Assembly (NCBI GenBank): GCA_009773645.1
Contig: WSYB01000013.1
Span: 1-64,000 of the forward strand
DNA: 64,000 bases
Direction: 5' to 3'
DNA from: Geobacteraceae bacterium
Lineage (GTDB): Bacteria; Desulfobacterota; Desulfuromonadia; Geobacterales; Geobacteraceae
Part shown: in pieces, positions 26,261 through 38,684 of the stretch
How positions within the stretch are numbered: the stretch's first letter is position 1
How the letters are laid out: each line of letters opens with the position of its first letter
Notes under the pieces: model-generated
What the model was told of the DNA's origin: nothing
What the model saw: the letters and a program-made list of their open reading frames with translations, nothing else
The model's database searches: none
Program-made: the position numbers and the translations under genes

Positions 26261-27163
26261 ATGCGGTATTTAGATCTTTACAATTCAGGCGACCTCCTTG
26301 AGAGAGTGCGGCAGGCCTATGGGCGACTCAAAAGCTGCGACCTCTGCCCCCACGACTGCGGGGTGAACCGGTTGGGGGGAGAGGTGGGGCGCTGCCGGGC
26401 CGGGTTCATGCCGAAGATTGCCTCCGCCAATGTTCACCGGGGTGAAGAGCCGCCGATCTCCGGTTCACTGGGATCGGGGACCATCTTTCTCTCCCATTGC
26501 ACGCTGCGGTGCCGTTTCTGCCAGAACTTTCCCATCAGCCATTTGGGGAACGGCCGGGAGCTCGCGACGACGAAGCTGGCGGAAGAGATGCTGCGGCTCC
26601 AGCGACTCAAGGTCCACAACATAAATTTCGTCACGCCGGGGCACTTCCTGCCGCAACTCCTGGCGGCCCTCTGGCTCGCAATCCCCCAGGGCTTCCATCT
26701 CCCGATAGTCTGGAACTCCAGCGGCTACGAAAAGCCCGACGTGCTGGCGCTCCTTGACGGGGTGGTGGACATTTACCTCCCCGACATGAAATATGCGGCA
26801 GAGGAGCCGGCGGTGCGCTTTTCCGCCGCTCCCGGCTATTGTGCTGCCAACCGGGCAGCGGTGACCGAGATGTTCCGCCAGGTGGGACACTTGGAGGTGG
26901 ATCGGGACGGGATCGCCGTGCGGGGGCTCATTATCCGCCACCTGGTCCTCCCGGAGGGAGGAGCGGGGAGTGCTGAGACCCTTCGCTGGATTGCGGAGAA
27001 CCTGGGACTCGAAACCCATATCGCCCTCATGAACCAGTTTTTCCCCGCCCATGAGGCTTCGGAAACCCCTGGTATCCACCGGAAGATTACCGTCGAGGAG
27101 TACGGGGAGGCGGTGGCGGCGCTGGAGGAGGCGGGGTTGGAGAACGGCTGGGTGCAGGAATAA
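26261..27163 (+). CDS. Radical SAM protein, PflA-related
   Basis: 300 residues. The SAM cluster motif is CTLRCRFCQN (C-x3-C-x2-C) near residue 84. An additional N-terminal cysteine set (CDLCPHDCGVNR, GRCRAG) places it with the COG1313 group of PflA-like activases. The substrate is unknown; a glycyl-radical activase is possible but no glycyl-radical enzyme is nearby. It starts 6 bp after an inverted heptamer array, without a clear Shine-Dalgarno sequence, so translation may depend on the preceding gene. Confidence 0.85.
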   Translation: MRYLDLYNSGDLLERVRQAYGRLKSCDLCPHDCGVNRLGGEVGRCRAGFMPKIASANVHRGEEPPISGSLGSGTIFLSHCTLRCRFCQNFPISHLGNGRELATTKLAEEMLRLQRLKVHNINFVTPGHFLPQLLAALWLAIPQGFHLPIVWNSSGYEKPDVLALLDGVVDIYLPDMKYAAEEPAVRFSAAPGYCAANRAAVTEMFRQVGHLEVDRDGIAVRGLIIRHLVLPEGGAGSAETLRWIAENLGLETHIALMNQFFPAHEASETPGIHRKITVEEYGEAVAALEEAGLENGWVQE

Positions 27164-27173
27164 GATTTAACAT

Positions 27174-27323
27174 CTGCCACGGAGACACAGAGACACGGAG
27201 GAAATCTAAATCTCAAGGTCTTACAACCTGCTCTTTAGAGTTTTAGAACATAATCATAAACAAGTCTTTCGTTAGTTTTTCTCTGTGGTTTTTCTCCGTG
27301 TCTCTGTGCCTCCGTGGCAGATT
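27174..27323. repeat. Inverted array, ACGGAGAC/ACAGAGAC family (H10)
   Basis: Left arm 27174-27202 (TGCCACGGAGACACAGAGAC and on), right arm 27282-27323 (CTCCGTGTCTCTGTGCCTCC then GTGGCAGA). Spacer about 80 bp. Same family as the array at 23434. Confidence 0.75.
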
Positions 27324-27348
27324 ATCAAAGGTTTCTTTAGGGGTTGAT

Positions 27349-27774
27349 GTGGAATGCGAGGCAATAAAGAAAAAGGTAGCTGATTACTGCGCCGGGAGGC
27401 CGGAGATCGTCGCCTGCTACCTGTTCGGCTCATACGCAGGCGGCAAAGAGAGGCAGGGAAGCGACGTGGACGTTGCCTTCCTGCTGGATGCCTCGGTTTC
27501 GCGGTCTCACTATTTCGATCTGAAGCTCGTCTACCACAACGGGCTGGCGCGTCTACTCAGGCTGGACATCCATCCGGTCATCATGAACGATGCGGGCGAG
27601 GTTCTACTGGAACAGATTTTCGGAAAGGGGATAGCGGTTTTCAACCGTGATCCGCTGGAACTTTCCCGTTTCCGTGCCATACGCTTTTCCATGATCGCCG
27701 AATTCGCACCATACCGTAACCGGATGGAAGAAGCCCTTTTCCGGAAGTACAAGGAGGACCCTGCCCATGGTTGA
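27349..27774 (+). CDS. mntA: MNT-type nucleotidyltransferase antitoxin (MntA)
   Basis: 141 residues with GTG start, chosen because AGGGG lies upstream and the family begins shortly before the catalytic domain. The minimal nucleotidyltransferase motif is GSYAGGKERQGSDVDVAF (GSX10DXD). In characterised MntA-HepT pairs the antitoxin AMPylates a tyrosine of the HepT toxin. The 3' end overlaps hepT by 8 bp. The pair sits inside the pyr cluster between carA and carB. Confidence 0.88.
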   Translation: MECEAIKKKVADYCAGRPEIVACYLFGSYAGGKERQGSDVDVAFLLDASVSRSHYFDLKLVYHNGLARLLRLDIHPVIMNDAGEVLLEQIFGKGIAVFNRDPLELSRFRAIRFSMIAEFAPYRNRMEEALFRKYKEDPAHG

Positions 27775-28144
27775 TCGAAGGATAATTGCAGAGAAGGTCG
27801 ATTCGGTGGAGCGGAGTCTCAAGCGGGTCAGAAGTCGCCGTCAGGACATTGTGATCTTTCATCTGATGCAGGCCGTCCAGGGGTGCATCGATCTCGCCGC
27901 ACATGTTGTCAGCGACGAGGAAATGGGGCTTGCCGCAAGCACCCACGATTTCTTCTATCTCCTCTCCGATAACGGCGTCGTCCCCCGGGATCTGTGTGAA
28001 CGGATGATCAAGGCGGTCGGCTTCCGCAACCTGGTTGCCCATGAGTATGCGAAGCTTGATCTGGAAAAGGTTTACGCCATTGCCACCGATGGGATTGATG
28101 ATATAGGGGAATTTCTGCGGGTGATGGTGCGACGATATGTCTGA
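27767..28144 (+). CDS. hepT: HepT-like (DUF86) toxin
   Basis: 125 residues. The RX4HXY motif is RNLVAHEY near residue 86; its tyrosine is the target of AMPylation by MntA-type partners in studied systems, and the motif is the ribonuclease site of HEPN proteins. The N-terminal helices (KVDSVERSLKRVRSRR) match DUF86. It is translationally coupled to mntA. Confidence 0.9.
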   Translation: MVDRRIIAEKVDSVERSLKRVRSRRQDIVIFHLMQAVQGCIDLAAHVVSDEEMGLAASTHDFFYLLSDNGVVPRDLCERMIKAVGFRNLVAHEYAKLDLEKVYAIATDGIDDIGEFLRVMVRRYV

Positions 28145-28186
28145 GCCTGACAATAACTAATATGATAATGATTTAGGGAGGCTGAC

Positions 28187-28366
28187 ATGGCTGAGCGAAA
28201 AACCGTCAAGGGAGATCAGCGAGGAACCGCCGTGGTGATGATTCCAATCGCCAGTGCCGCGAAGGCTAAAATCATGTGGTCAAAGCCTGTTGTTTCATGT
28301 AAATTTCTAGTATTAAAGCATGGCAAGAAGGTTCGATATCATGCCGAAGACCAAGCAAAAGATTGA
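28187..28366 (+). CDS. Possible small protein upstream of an antitoxin gene
   Basis: 59 codons starting MAERKTVKGDQRG after a good TAGGGAGGCTGAC site; ends at TGA 28364. It overlaps the start of the addiction-module gene by 26 bp. No family is recognised. The ribosome binding site is the main support, so it may be a real leader or small gene in the toxin-antitoxin patch, or a decayed fragment. Confidence 0.35.
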   Translation: MAERKTVKGDQRGTAVVMIPIASAAKAKIMWSKPVVSCKFLVLKHGKKVRYHAEDQAKD

Positions 28367-28565
28367 GATAGAGGCTCTCAATTTGGATATTCAGGCCCGA
28401 GCCCGGCTCGCCGGCAAGCTGCTCATGAGCCTGGATGAACCGTCGGTATCGGAGGTCGAGCGACTTTGGCTTGATGAAGCAGAAAGGCGACTAGATGAAT
28501 ACCGTGCGGGTAAGGTTCAGGGATTGCCAGCCAAAGATGTCTTCCAGCGAGCCATTGCTGAGTAA
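28341..28565 (+). CDS. Orphan addiction-module antitoxin component (TIGR02574-like)
   Basis: 74 residues from MPKTKQKIEIEAL. The pattern ARARLAGKLLMSLDEPS, then WLDEAERRLDEYRAGKVQGLPAKDVF (in part) is that of the ParD/RelB-like addiction module proteins usually paired with a ParE/RelE toxin. No such toxin follows; carB begins 33 bp later. It therefore looks like an orphan left after loss of its toxin. An ATG 21 bp upstream is an alternative start. Confidence 0.7.
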   Translation: MPKTKQKIEIEALNLDIQARARLAGKLLMSLDEPSVSEVERLWLDEAERRLDEYRAGKVQGLPAKDVFQRAIAE

Positions 28566-28598
28566 CAAAGAATAGCAGTGTAAGGAGAATATTTTTAC

Positions 28599-31901
<3,303 letters not shown>

Positions 31902-31932
31902 AAAACTGTTAAAGGTAGAGGTAAAGGTTGAA

Positions 31933-31960
31933 CCAGGAGCGCCCCTTGTGGCGCTCCTGG
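31933..31960 (+). terminator. Strong hairpin after carB
   Basis: CCAGGAGCGCC, loop CCTTGT, GGCGCTCCTGG: perfect 11-bp stem. Only a weak T-rich tail follows (CAGTTTAT), so it could also protect or process the carB mRNA. Confidence 0.55.
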
Positions 31961-31996
31961 CAGTTTATAAAAAGCAACAAAGAGGAGTAGGTGTAG

Positions 31997-32473
31997 ATGT
32001 CCCATTCAGTGCCGTTGACCAAAGAGAGCTACGAATCGCTTCAGGAAGAGCTGAAGCGCCTGATCAGAGAAGAGCGTCCTAAAGTGATCCAGGACATCGC
32101 CGAAGCGAGGTCCCACGGCGACCTGTCCGAAAACGCCGAGTACGACGCCGCCAAGCACCGCCAGAGCTTCATCGAAGGGCGCATTCAGGAATTGCAGGAC
32201 AAGCTCGCCAGGGCCTATGTGGTTGACCTTTCCAACTTGAAACCTGACAAGGTGGTGTTCGGTTCTACCGTCACCCTCTATGACACGGCAACGGAAGAGG
32301 AGATTACCTTCAAGATAGTCGGTGAGGACGAGGCGGATATCAAGCTGGGTAAAATCTCCTGCACCTCGCCCGTGGGCAAGGCTTTGATCGGGCATAAGCT
32401 CGATGATGCGGTGAAGGCCAAGGTCCCGTCAGGAGTGAAGGAATACGAGATCATCGACATTAAATATGAGTGA
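31997..32473 (+). CDS. greA: Transcription elongation factor GreA
   Basis: 158 residues. The N-terminal coiled coil includes EARSHGDLSENAEYDAAK with the acidic tip residues, followed by the FKBP-like C-terminal domain (VGEDEAD, SPVGKALIGHKLDD). It stimulates RNA cleavage by backtracked RNA polymerase. greA directly after carB is common in delta-proteobacteria. The stop codon borders an inverted heptamer array. Confidence 0.97.
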   Translation: MSHSVPLTKESYESLQEELKRLIREERPKVIQDIAEARSHGDLSENAEYDAAKHRQSFIEGRIQELQDKLARAYVVDLSNLKPDKVVFGSTVTLYDTATEEEITFKIVGEDEADIKLGKISCTSPVGKALIGHKLDDAVKAKVPSGVKEYEIIDIKYE

Positions 32474-32544
32474 GGGGTGAGGGGTGAGGGGTGAGGGGAA
32501 AATACCAAAAAGTTTTTTTACTCCTCACGCCTCACTCCTCACGC
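32469..32544. repeat. Inverted heptamer array, GTGAGGG family (H11)
   Basis: Left arm 32469-32498 is four near-identical GTGAGGG units; right arm 32521-32544 is CTCCTCACGCCTCACTCCTC and on. Spacer about 22 bp. It is the last array seen in the window and includes the greA stop codon. Confidence 0.85.
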
Positions 32545-32564
32545 TATAAAGGAGAGGTGAGAAA

Positions 32565-32762
32565 ATGAGCCAGACAGTAACCAAAGACATGACGTTTGCC
32601 CAGGTTATGAGGATGCACCCCGATGCGGTCAAGGTGTTTGCCAAGTACAATCTCGGCTGCGTCGGCTGCATGGGGGCGCAGAACGAAAACCTGGAGCAGG
32701 GGTGTTCCGCCCATGGGCTTGATGTGGATGATGTGGTGAACGACCTGAATGCGCTGTTCTAG
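32565..32762 (+). CDS. DUF1858 domain protein (second copy)
   Basis: 65 residues: MSQTVTKDMTFAQVMRMHPD then VFAKYNLGCVGCMGAQNENL with a CxxC pair. Related to the protein at 9045 (same KYxLxCxxC block). The redox-active-looking cysteines and the presence of two genes suggest a small family in this genome; function unknown. Clear AAAGGAGAGG site. A terminator follows directly, so it is a short transcript or the end of the carB-greA unit. Confidence 0.87.
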   Translation: MSQTVTKDMTFAQVMRMHPDAVKVFAKYNLGCVGCMGAQNENLEQGCSAHGLDVDDVVNDLNALF

Positions 32763-32788
32763 ATTTCACAGGCGAAAATCAAGGGGAG

Positions 32789-32818
32789 AGGGGACAGGTG
32801 CGAATCTGTCCCCTTTTT
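32789..32818 (+). terminator. Intrinsic terminator
   Basis: AGGGGACAG, loop GTGCGAAT, CTGTCCCCT and a T-run. Ends the greA/DUF1858 unit. Confidence 0.85.
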
Positions 32819-32948
32819 CTTTTGGTGCGCCATCAGAGATAAGGACAATGCGACGGAAAACCGTTTGCTAGTGCACACTCCCCGACTTCTGCTATACTTT
32901 TTCCCACGACCTGTTTGCTGATTTCAGTCACCCCGGAGACACGGCGGC

Positions 32949-35900
32949 ATGAATACTCTCAGCTTGAAAACCAAGATGGCGCTGGCGGTTTCCCTCCTAT
33001 TCCTGCTGGTCATCGCCCTCCTCTCGTGGTGCGCCCTCGCCTACCAGGAACGATCTCTCAAGAACGCCATCAGCCGGCAGCAGTTCGCCCTCGTCTCCTC
33101 TCTTGCGGAAAATATCGACGACAAGCTGCGCCTGGCCCACGGCACCCTGATTGCCGCGGCGCGCCAGGTCCAGCCGTCGGCCGCAGGCTCCGCCGACCGG
33201 GCCCAGCGCTTTCTCGACGCCCGCATAACGCTCCTCTCCATCTTCGACAACGGGCTCTTCCTCATCTCCAGCGACGGCAGGCTGATTGCCGAAAGCCCCT
33301 ACCTTCCCGGAAGGCGGGGACGGGATGACTCGCATCAGGAGTTCTATCAGCAGACCGTAAAGACGGGGAAACCTTACATCTCCAAACCCTACACTTCCAG
33401 CCGCACTCCCGGCCACCCGGCCATCTTCCTCTCCGCCCCCGTCTTCGACCGCCATGGGCGCCTGACGGCGATCCTCGGCGGCAGTTTCGACCTGTGGGGG
33501 AGCAACTTCCTCCAGGAGCTCTCCCGCACCCGGTACAGTGAAACCGGCTACTTCTACCTGACCGACCGGGACCGAACCATCATCGTCCATCCCGATAAGG
33601 ACCGGATTCTGCCCCGGGCTCTGCCGGCAGGAACGAATGCCATGTATGAGAAGGCCCTGGCCGGCTTCGAAGGAAGCGGGGAGACGGTCAACTCCGATGG
33701 AGTGCGGGTCATCTCCTCGGTCAGGCACCTGCGCACCACCGGCTGGATCCTGGCGGCCAACTACCCCACCTCCGAGGCCTATGCCTCGATGGCGGCGGCG
33801 AAGCGTTACTTCCTCCTGGCGACCGTGGGACTCACCATAGCCGTTCTGACGATTACCTGGCTCCTCATGAAGCGCTTCACCGGGCCGCTGGAGGCTTTCA
33901 CCCGGCACGTGGAATCGGTGCCGGAAAAATTCGGCGAACACCACTCACTGGAGATCGGTTCCAACGACGAGATCGGTATCCTGGGCCAGGCCTTCAACCG
34001 CATGGTCACGACCCTGGAAAGCCAGCAGGCAGCCCTGCGGGAATCTGAGGAGAAGTTTTCCAAGGCGTTTCATCTGGCACCGTCTCTGTTTGCCCTCACC
34101 AACCTGAACGACGGAAGGATCATCGAAGTCAACGAGGCCTTCGAACGGCTCTTCGGGTATCGCCGTGAAGAGATCATCGGCAGGAGTACTCTGGATCTCG
34201 ACATCTGGAATAACCCGGCCGACCGGGACCGGCTGATAGGCATGCTGCGGGATGGAAGGGAAGTCCGCGAACAGGAAATCACCTTCCGGGACAGAACGGG
34301 CAACCTCCTGGTGGGGCTCTATTCCGCAGCGATCATCGACGTGCATGGAGATAAATACCTGCTCTCTCTGCACAATGACATCACGGCACGCAAGAGAGCG
34401 GAAGAGGCGCTACGGGAGAGCGAGGTGCGGTATCGCACCCTTGTCGAAGGCGCGAATGATGCGATCTGCACCATTCGTGACGGCTGTTTTGTGAACTGCA
34501 ACAGGAAGGCCCTTGAGATGTTTCGCTGTACCGCGGAGGAATTCATCGGCAGGAGGCCTGAGCACCTCTCCCCCCCGATGCAGCCGGATGGTATCGATTC
34601 CGCGTCAAAAGCCCGGGAAAAGGTCGTTCAGGCCCTGGCCGGCCCGCCCCAGTTCTTCGAGTGGCGGCACCTCCGTAGCGACGGAACATTATTCGATGTG
34701 GAAATAAGCCTGAACCGTCTGGAGTATCAGGGGAAAACCGAGCTGCTGGCGATCATCCGCGACATCACCGAGCGGAAACGTGCGGAAGAGGCGCTGAAAG
34801 TTTCTGAAGCAGAAAAGTCTCTCATTTTGAACAGCACGATAGACCTTGTCGTATACCACGATGCGGACATGAAGATCTTGTGGGGAAATCTAAAGGCTCT
34901 CGATTCGGTGGGGATGCAGCCGGAAGAATTAACGGGGCGGCAGTGCTGGGAACTTTGGCACCAGCGCACCGAGCCCTGCGTCGGCTGTCCGGTCGTATTG
35001 GCCCGGGATACGGGTCAGCCGCAGGAAGCAGAGATCCGCAGTCCTGACGGGAGACAATGGTATATTCGCGGTTTCCCCATAAAGGATGATGACGGCAAGG
35101 TCAAGGGTGTCGTCGAGTTCTGCCTGGACGTCACCGGGCGCAAGCGGGCGGAAGAGGCGTTGCAGGAGTCGGAAGAAAAATTCGCCAAGGCCTTTCGTGC
35201 CACCCCTTCCATCCTCGTCATCAGCACCATTGCGGAGGGAAGGTACATCGAAGTCAATGAGGCCTTCGAAAGGATCTTGGGGTATCGGCGCGACGAAGTC
35301 GTCGGCCGCACCTCGCTGGAGCTCAATATCTGGGAAACCCCGGAGGCGCGTTCCCGGTTTCTTCAAGCGCTCCGGGAGGACGGGAAGGTGCGCGACCTCG
35401 AGGCCAACTTCCGGGGGAAGAGAGGTGACCACTTTGTGGGGCTCCTCTCTTCGGAAGTCATCGAGATCAAGGGGGAGCAGTGCCTCTTAATCCTCGTCAA
35501 CGACATCACCGAACGAAAACGGATGGAGGCGGAGATTGAGATCCTCAACACCGACCTGGCGGCGCGGGCTGCCGAACTGGAAGCCGCCAACCAGGAGCTG
35601 GAGGCGTTCAACTACACCGTTTCCCACGACCTCCGCACGCCGCTCTCCGCGATCAATTCCTGCTGCCAGATCATGATGGAACTGGACGCCGATGCGCACA
35701 TGAGCGAGGGGACGGAATTCATCCGGCTGATCCATGAAGCGGTCTGGCGGATGAACGGGCTCATCTCCGCCCTTCTCGACTTTTCCCGTCTGTCGCGCGT
35801 CGAACTGAGCCGTGAGAGGGTCGACCTGACGGAAATGGCAAAAGCCGTAGTTTGCCAACTCCGCATGAGCGAACCGGAGCGCCGCGCACTCTTCACTGCC

Positions 35901-36251
35901 GCCGATGGAGTGGAAGCACTGGGTGATCCGCGCCTTCTCCGGATTGTCCTGGAGAACCTCCTGGGAAACGCCTGGAAATATACGGTCAATCGGGAGACGG
36001 CGGAGATCGAGTTCGGCGTCACGGAAGCCGACGGCAAACCGGTCTGTTTCGTTCGGGATAACGGGCCGGGCTTCGCCACGGACGACGCCGACCGCCTCTT
36101 CCGTCCGTTCCAGCGCCTTGCCGGGGCGGAGAATTTCCCTGGTCACGGGATAGGGCTCGCCGCGGTGAAGCGGATCATTCAGCGTCACGGGGGGCGCGTC
36201 TGGGCCGAGGGGGAAGTGGGTAAAGGGGCCACGTTTTTCTTTACCCTTTAA
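32949..36251 (+). CDS. Membrane sensor histidine kinase with Cache, HAMP and four PAS domains
   Basis: 1100 residues. Membrane helix at 10-30, periplasmic double-Cache sensor to about 280, second helix (YFLLATVGLTIAVLTITWLL), HAMP, four PAS domains (about 365-480, 490-610, 625-725, 735-850), then HisKA with phospho-acceptor His in YTVSHDLRTPLS and HATPase with NLLGNAWKY, DNGPGF and GHGIGLAAVK. PAS 1 and PAS 4 are close copies (VNEAFERxxGYRRxEx in both), an internal duplication. PAS 3 has CWELWHQRTEPCVGCP, a cysteine-containing loop. No receiver domain or response regulator is adjacent. Signal unknown. Confidence 0.9.
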   Translation: MNTLSLKTKMALAVSLLFLLVIALLSWCALAYQERSLKNAISRQQFALVSSLAENIDDKLRLAHGTLIAAARQVQPSAAGSADRAQRFLDARITLLSIFDNGLFLISSDGRLIAESPYLPGRRGRDDSHQEFYQQTVKTGKPYISKPYTSSRTPGHPAIFLSAPVFDRHGRLTAILGGSFDLWGSNFLQELSRTRYSETGYFYLTDRDRTIIVHPDKDRILPRALPAGTNAMYEKALAGFEGSGETVNSDGVRVISSVRHLRTTGWILAANYPTSEAYASMAAAKRYFLLATVGLTIAVLTITWLLMKRFTGPLEAFTRHVESVPEKFGEHHSLEIGSNDEIGILGQAFNRMVTTLESQQAALRESEEKFSKAFHLAPSLFALTNLNDGRIIEVNEAFERLFGYRREEIIGRSTLDLDIWNNPADRDRLIGMLRDGREVREQEITFRDRTGNLLVGLYSAAIIDVHGDKYLLSLHNDITARKRAEEALRESEVRYRTLVEGANDAICTIRDGCFVNCNRKALEMFRCTAEEFIGRRPEHLSPPMQPDGIDSASKAREKVVQALAGPPQFFEWRHLRSDGTLFDVEISLNRLEYQGKTELLAIIRDITERKRAEEALKVSEAEKSLILNSTIDLVVYHDADMKILWGNLKALDSVGMQPEELTGRQCWELWHQRTEPCVGCPVVLARDTGQPQEAEIRSPDGRQWYIRGFPIKDDDGKVKGVVEFCLDVTGRKRAEEALQESEEKFAKAFRATPSILVISTIAEGRYIEVNEAFERILGYRRDEVVGRTSLELNIWETPEARSRFLQALREDGKVRDLEANFRGKRGDHFVGLLSSEVIEIKGEQCLLILVNDITERKRMEAEIEILNTDLAARAAELEAANQELEAFNYTVSHDLRTPLSAINSCCQIMMELDADAHMSEGTEFIRLIHEAVWRMNGLISALLDFSRLSRVELSRERVDLTEMAKAVVCQLRMSEPERRALFTAADGVEALGDPRLLRIVLENLLGNAWKYTVNRETAEIEFGVTEADGKPVCFVRDNGPGFATDDADRLFRPFQRLAGAENFPGHGIGLAAVKRIIQRHGGRVWAEGEVGKGATFFFTL

Positions 36252-36371
36252 TGCCAACCCGGGAAAATGGGCCTGGTGGGCCAAAACCCCAAATGAGTTG
36301 GATTTTGCGGCGTTATGATGTATAACTCAGGATAAGTCGATATCCGGGAATTAAAGCAGATTATTCTAAAC

Positions 36372-38684
36372 GTGACGACCACCAAACTTTCCGATACAAA
36401 CAGCATCACCCTCCCCGATGACCTGCTGCGGGAGATGGGCTTGAAGCCGGGCGACGCGGTTTCCCTCGAGATCGGTGACAAGGGAGTGCTCCTTGTGAGG
36501 CCCGCCCCCGCCCAGGACAGTCAGGCTGCCCCTTCCGCCCAAACCTCCCTGCGGCAGAGCATAAGCCGCAAGAATCTGGAAACCCCGGTTCAGTTCATAA
36601 AAGGGGTCGGCCCGAAGCTGGCCGATGCTCTTGCCAGGAAGGGTATCCATAAGGTTGAGGACGCCATTTACCTTCTCCCCCATCGCTATGAGGACCGCCG
36701 CGAGCTGCGCAAGGTGGCAAGGCTGCGTCCGGGCGAGACCTCTGTCTTCTCCGCCTCTGTGCTCACTGCCGATGCGGTCGCCGGCAGGGGGCGGAGGTTT
36801 TTCGAAGCGGTGGTCGGCGACGACGGCGGGTCCATCACTCTCAAATGGTTCAATTTCAACCCTGCGTTCATGAAGAAGGCATGGAAGCCGGGAAGAAAAG
36901 GGATTTTCACCGGGGAGGTGAGCCAGTACGGTTTTCAGCGGGAAATCCACCACCCTGACGTGGAATGGCTTGCCGAGGGAGAAGACCTGGCAGCGGTCAT
37001 GGCCCGGGACCCCTTCAACTTCGGGCGGATCGTCCCCGTCTACCCCCTGACCGAAGGGCTCCACCAGAAGACCATGCGAAAGGTCATGAAGGAGGTTGTG
37101 GATAGTTTTACCTCCGGCATCGAAGATACCCTGCCGGCGGCCGTAGCATTGAAACACTCACTCCTTCCGCTTCCGGTTGCGCTTCGCGCGGTCCACTACC
37201 CGGAAAACGGCGCGATCCTCAAAGAACTGGACGAGGGTGCAACTTCCGCCCACCGGTCTCTCGCCTTTGACGAGTTCTTCTTTCTGGAGCTGGGGCTCGC
37301 CCTCAAAAAGCGGGGGGTGGCCATGGAGGAGGGAATAGCCTTCCAGGTCACCCACCGGTACACGAAGGAACTCCTGAAGCTCCTCCCGTTTTCTCTGACC
37401 TCCGCGCAACGGCGGGTCCTCTCCGAGATAAAGAACGACATGATGGCGCCGCATCCGATGCACCGGCTCGTGCAGGGGGACGTGGGGTGCGGCAAGACGC
37501 TGGTGGCGCTCATGGCGGCGCTCGTGGCGGTGGAGAACGACTATCAGGTGGCGATCATGGCTCCCACCGAAATCCTCGCCGAGCAGCACTACTTGAACCT
37601 CCACCGCTGGTGTGAAACCCTTGGGCTCAGGGTCACCCTCCTCACTTCCGCCATGAAGGGGAAGGCGAGGAGCGAACGGCTGGCAGAAATCGCCTGCGGA
37701 GAGGCGCAGATCGTCATCGGCACCCACGCGGTCATCCAGGAGAAGGTGGAGTTCAAGCGACTCGGCCTGGGAATCATCGACGAACAGCACCGTTTCGGTG
37801 TCCTGCAGCGGGGCGTCCTCAAGAAAAAGGGTGAAAGTCCGGATATCCTGGTCATGACCGCCACCCCCATCCCCCGTACCCTTGCCATGACCGTATTCGG
37901 CGACCTCTCCCTTTCGGTGATCGACGAGCTCCCTCCCGGCAGGACCCCGGTGGAGACCAAGGTCTGCTTCGAGTCCCGCCGTTCCCAGGTGTACGGCATC
38001 ATCCGGGAGGAAGTCATGAAGGGGAGGCAGGCCTACGTCATCTATCCACTCGTGGAGGAGTCGGAGAAATCGGACCTTAAGGCCGCGACCCAGATGGCGG
38101 AGCACTTGACGAATGATGTCTTTCCCGAGTTGCGCATCGCCCTTCTCCACGGCCGGATGAAGCCGGAGGAGAAGGAAGAGACCATGCGTTCCTTCAAGGA
38201 GCGGGCAATCGACATCCTCGTGGCGACCACGGTCATCGAGGTGGGGATCGACGTCCCCAACGCGACGCTCATGGTGATCGAGCATGCCGAGCGCTTCGGC
38301 CTCTCTCAGCTCCACCAGCTGCGGGGCCGGGTAGGGCGGGGGAGCGAGAAATCCCGCTGCATCCTCTTGACTTCCGGCAAGCTTTCCGAAGATGGAGAAA
38401 AGCGCCTGAGGGTTATGGAGAATACCAACGACGGCTTCAGGATCGCCGAGGCGGACCTGGAGATCCGTGGCCCCGGCGATTTCCTCGGTACCCGCCAGGC
38501 GGGAATCCCTGATTTCCGCGTCGCCAATATCCTGCGGGACGGGCGGATTCTCGAAGAGGCCAGGGCCGAGGCGTTTAGCGTTGTCGAGAAAGACCCGGAG
38601 CTGCGGCTTCCGGAGCATGGGAAACTGCGGCAGGAGCTTGTGAGACGCTGGGGGGGGAGACTGGAGCTGGCCGGGATAGCGTGA
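36372..38684 (+). CDS. recG: ATP-dependent DNA helicase RecG with AbrB-like N-terminal domain
   Basis: 770 residues. The RecG part starts near residue 70 (PVQFIKGVGPKLADAL), followed by the wedge domain, helicase motifs (GDVGCGKTLVALMAA, DEQHRFGVLQR, MTATPIPRTLA, TTVIEVGIDVPNATLM, QLRGRVGRG) and the C-terminal motor tail. RecG reverses stalled forks and processes Holliday junctions. Residues 5-45 (SITLPDDLLREMGLKPGDAV) match the SpoVT/AbrB swapped-hairpin DNA-binding fold, not seen in standard RecG. The GTG start has no clear Shine-Dalgarno sequence, but the AbrB-like match supports it. Confidence 0.93.
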   Translation: MTTTKLSDTNSITLPDDLLREMGLKPGDAVSLEIGDKGVLLVRPAPAQDSQAAPSAQTSLRQSISRKNLETPVQFIKGVGPKLADALARKGIHKVEDAIYLLPHRYEDRRELRKVARLRPGETSVFSASVLTADAVAGRGRRFFEAVVGDDGGSITLKWFNFNPAFMKKAWKPGRKGIFTGEVSQYGFQREIHHPDVEWLAEGEDLAAVMARDPFNFGRIVPVYPLTEGLHQKTMRKVMKEVVDSFTSGIEDTLPAAVALKHSLLPLPVALRAVHYPENGAILKELDEGATSAHRSLAFDEFFFLELGLALKKRGVAMEEGIAFQVTHRYTKELLKLLPFSLTSAQRRVLSEIKNDMMAPHPMHRLVQGDVGCGKTLVALMAALVAVENDYQVAIMAPTEILAEQHYLNLHRWCETLGLRVTLLTSAMKGKARSERLAEIACGEAQIVIGTHAVIQEKVEFKRLGLGIIDEQHRFGVLQRGVLKKKGESPDILVMTATPIPRTLAMTVFGDLSLSVIDELPPGRTPVETKVCFESRRSQVYGIIREEVMKGRQAYVIYPLVEESEKSDLKAATQMAEHLTNDVFPELRIALLHGRMKPEEKEETMRSFKERAIDILVATTVIEVGIDVPNATLMVIEHAERFGLSQLHQLRGRVGRGSEKSRCILLTSGKLSEDGEKRLRVMENTNDGFRIAEADLEIRGPGDFLGTRQAGIPDFRVANILRDGRILEEARAEAFSVVEKDPELRLPEHGKLRQELVRRWGGRLELAGIA

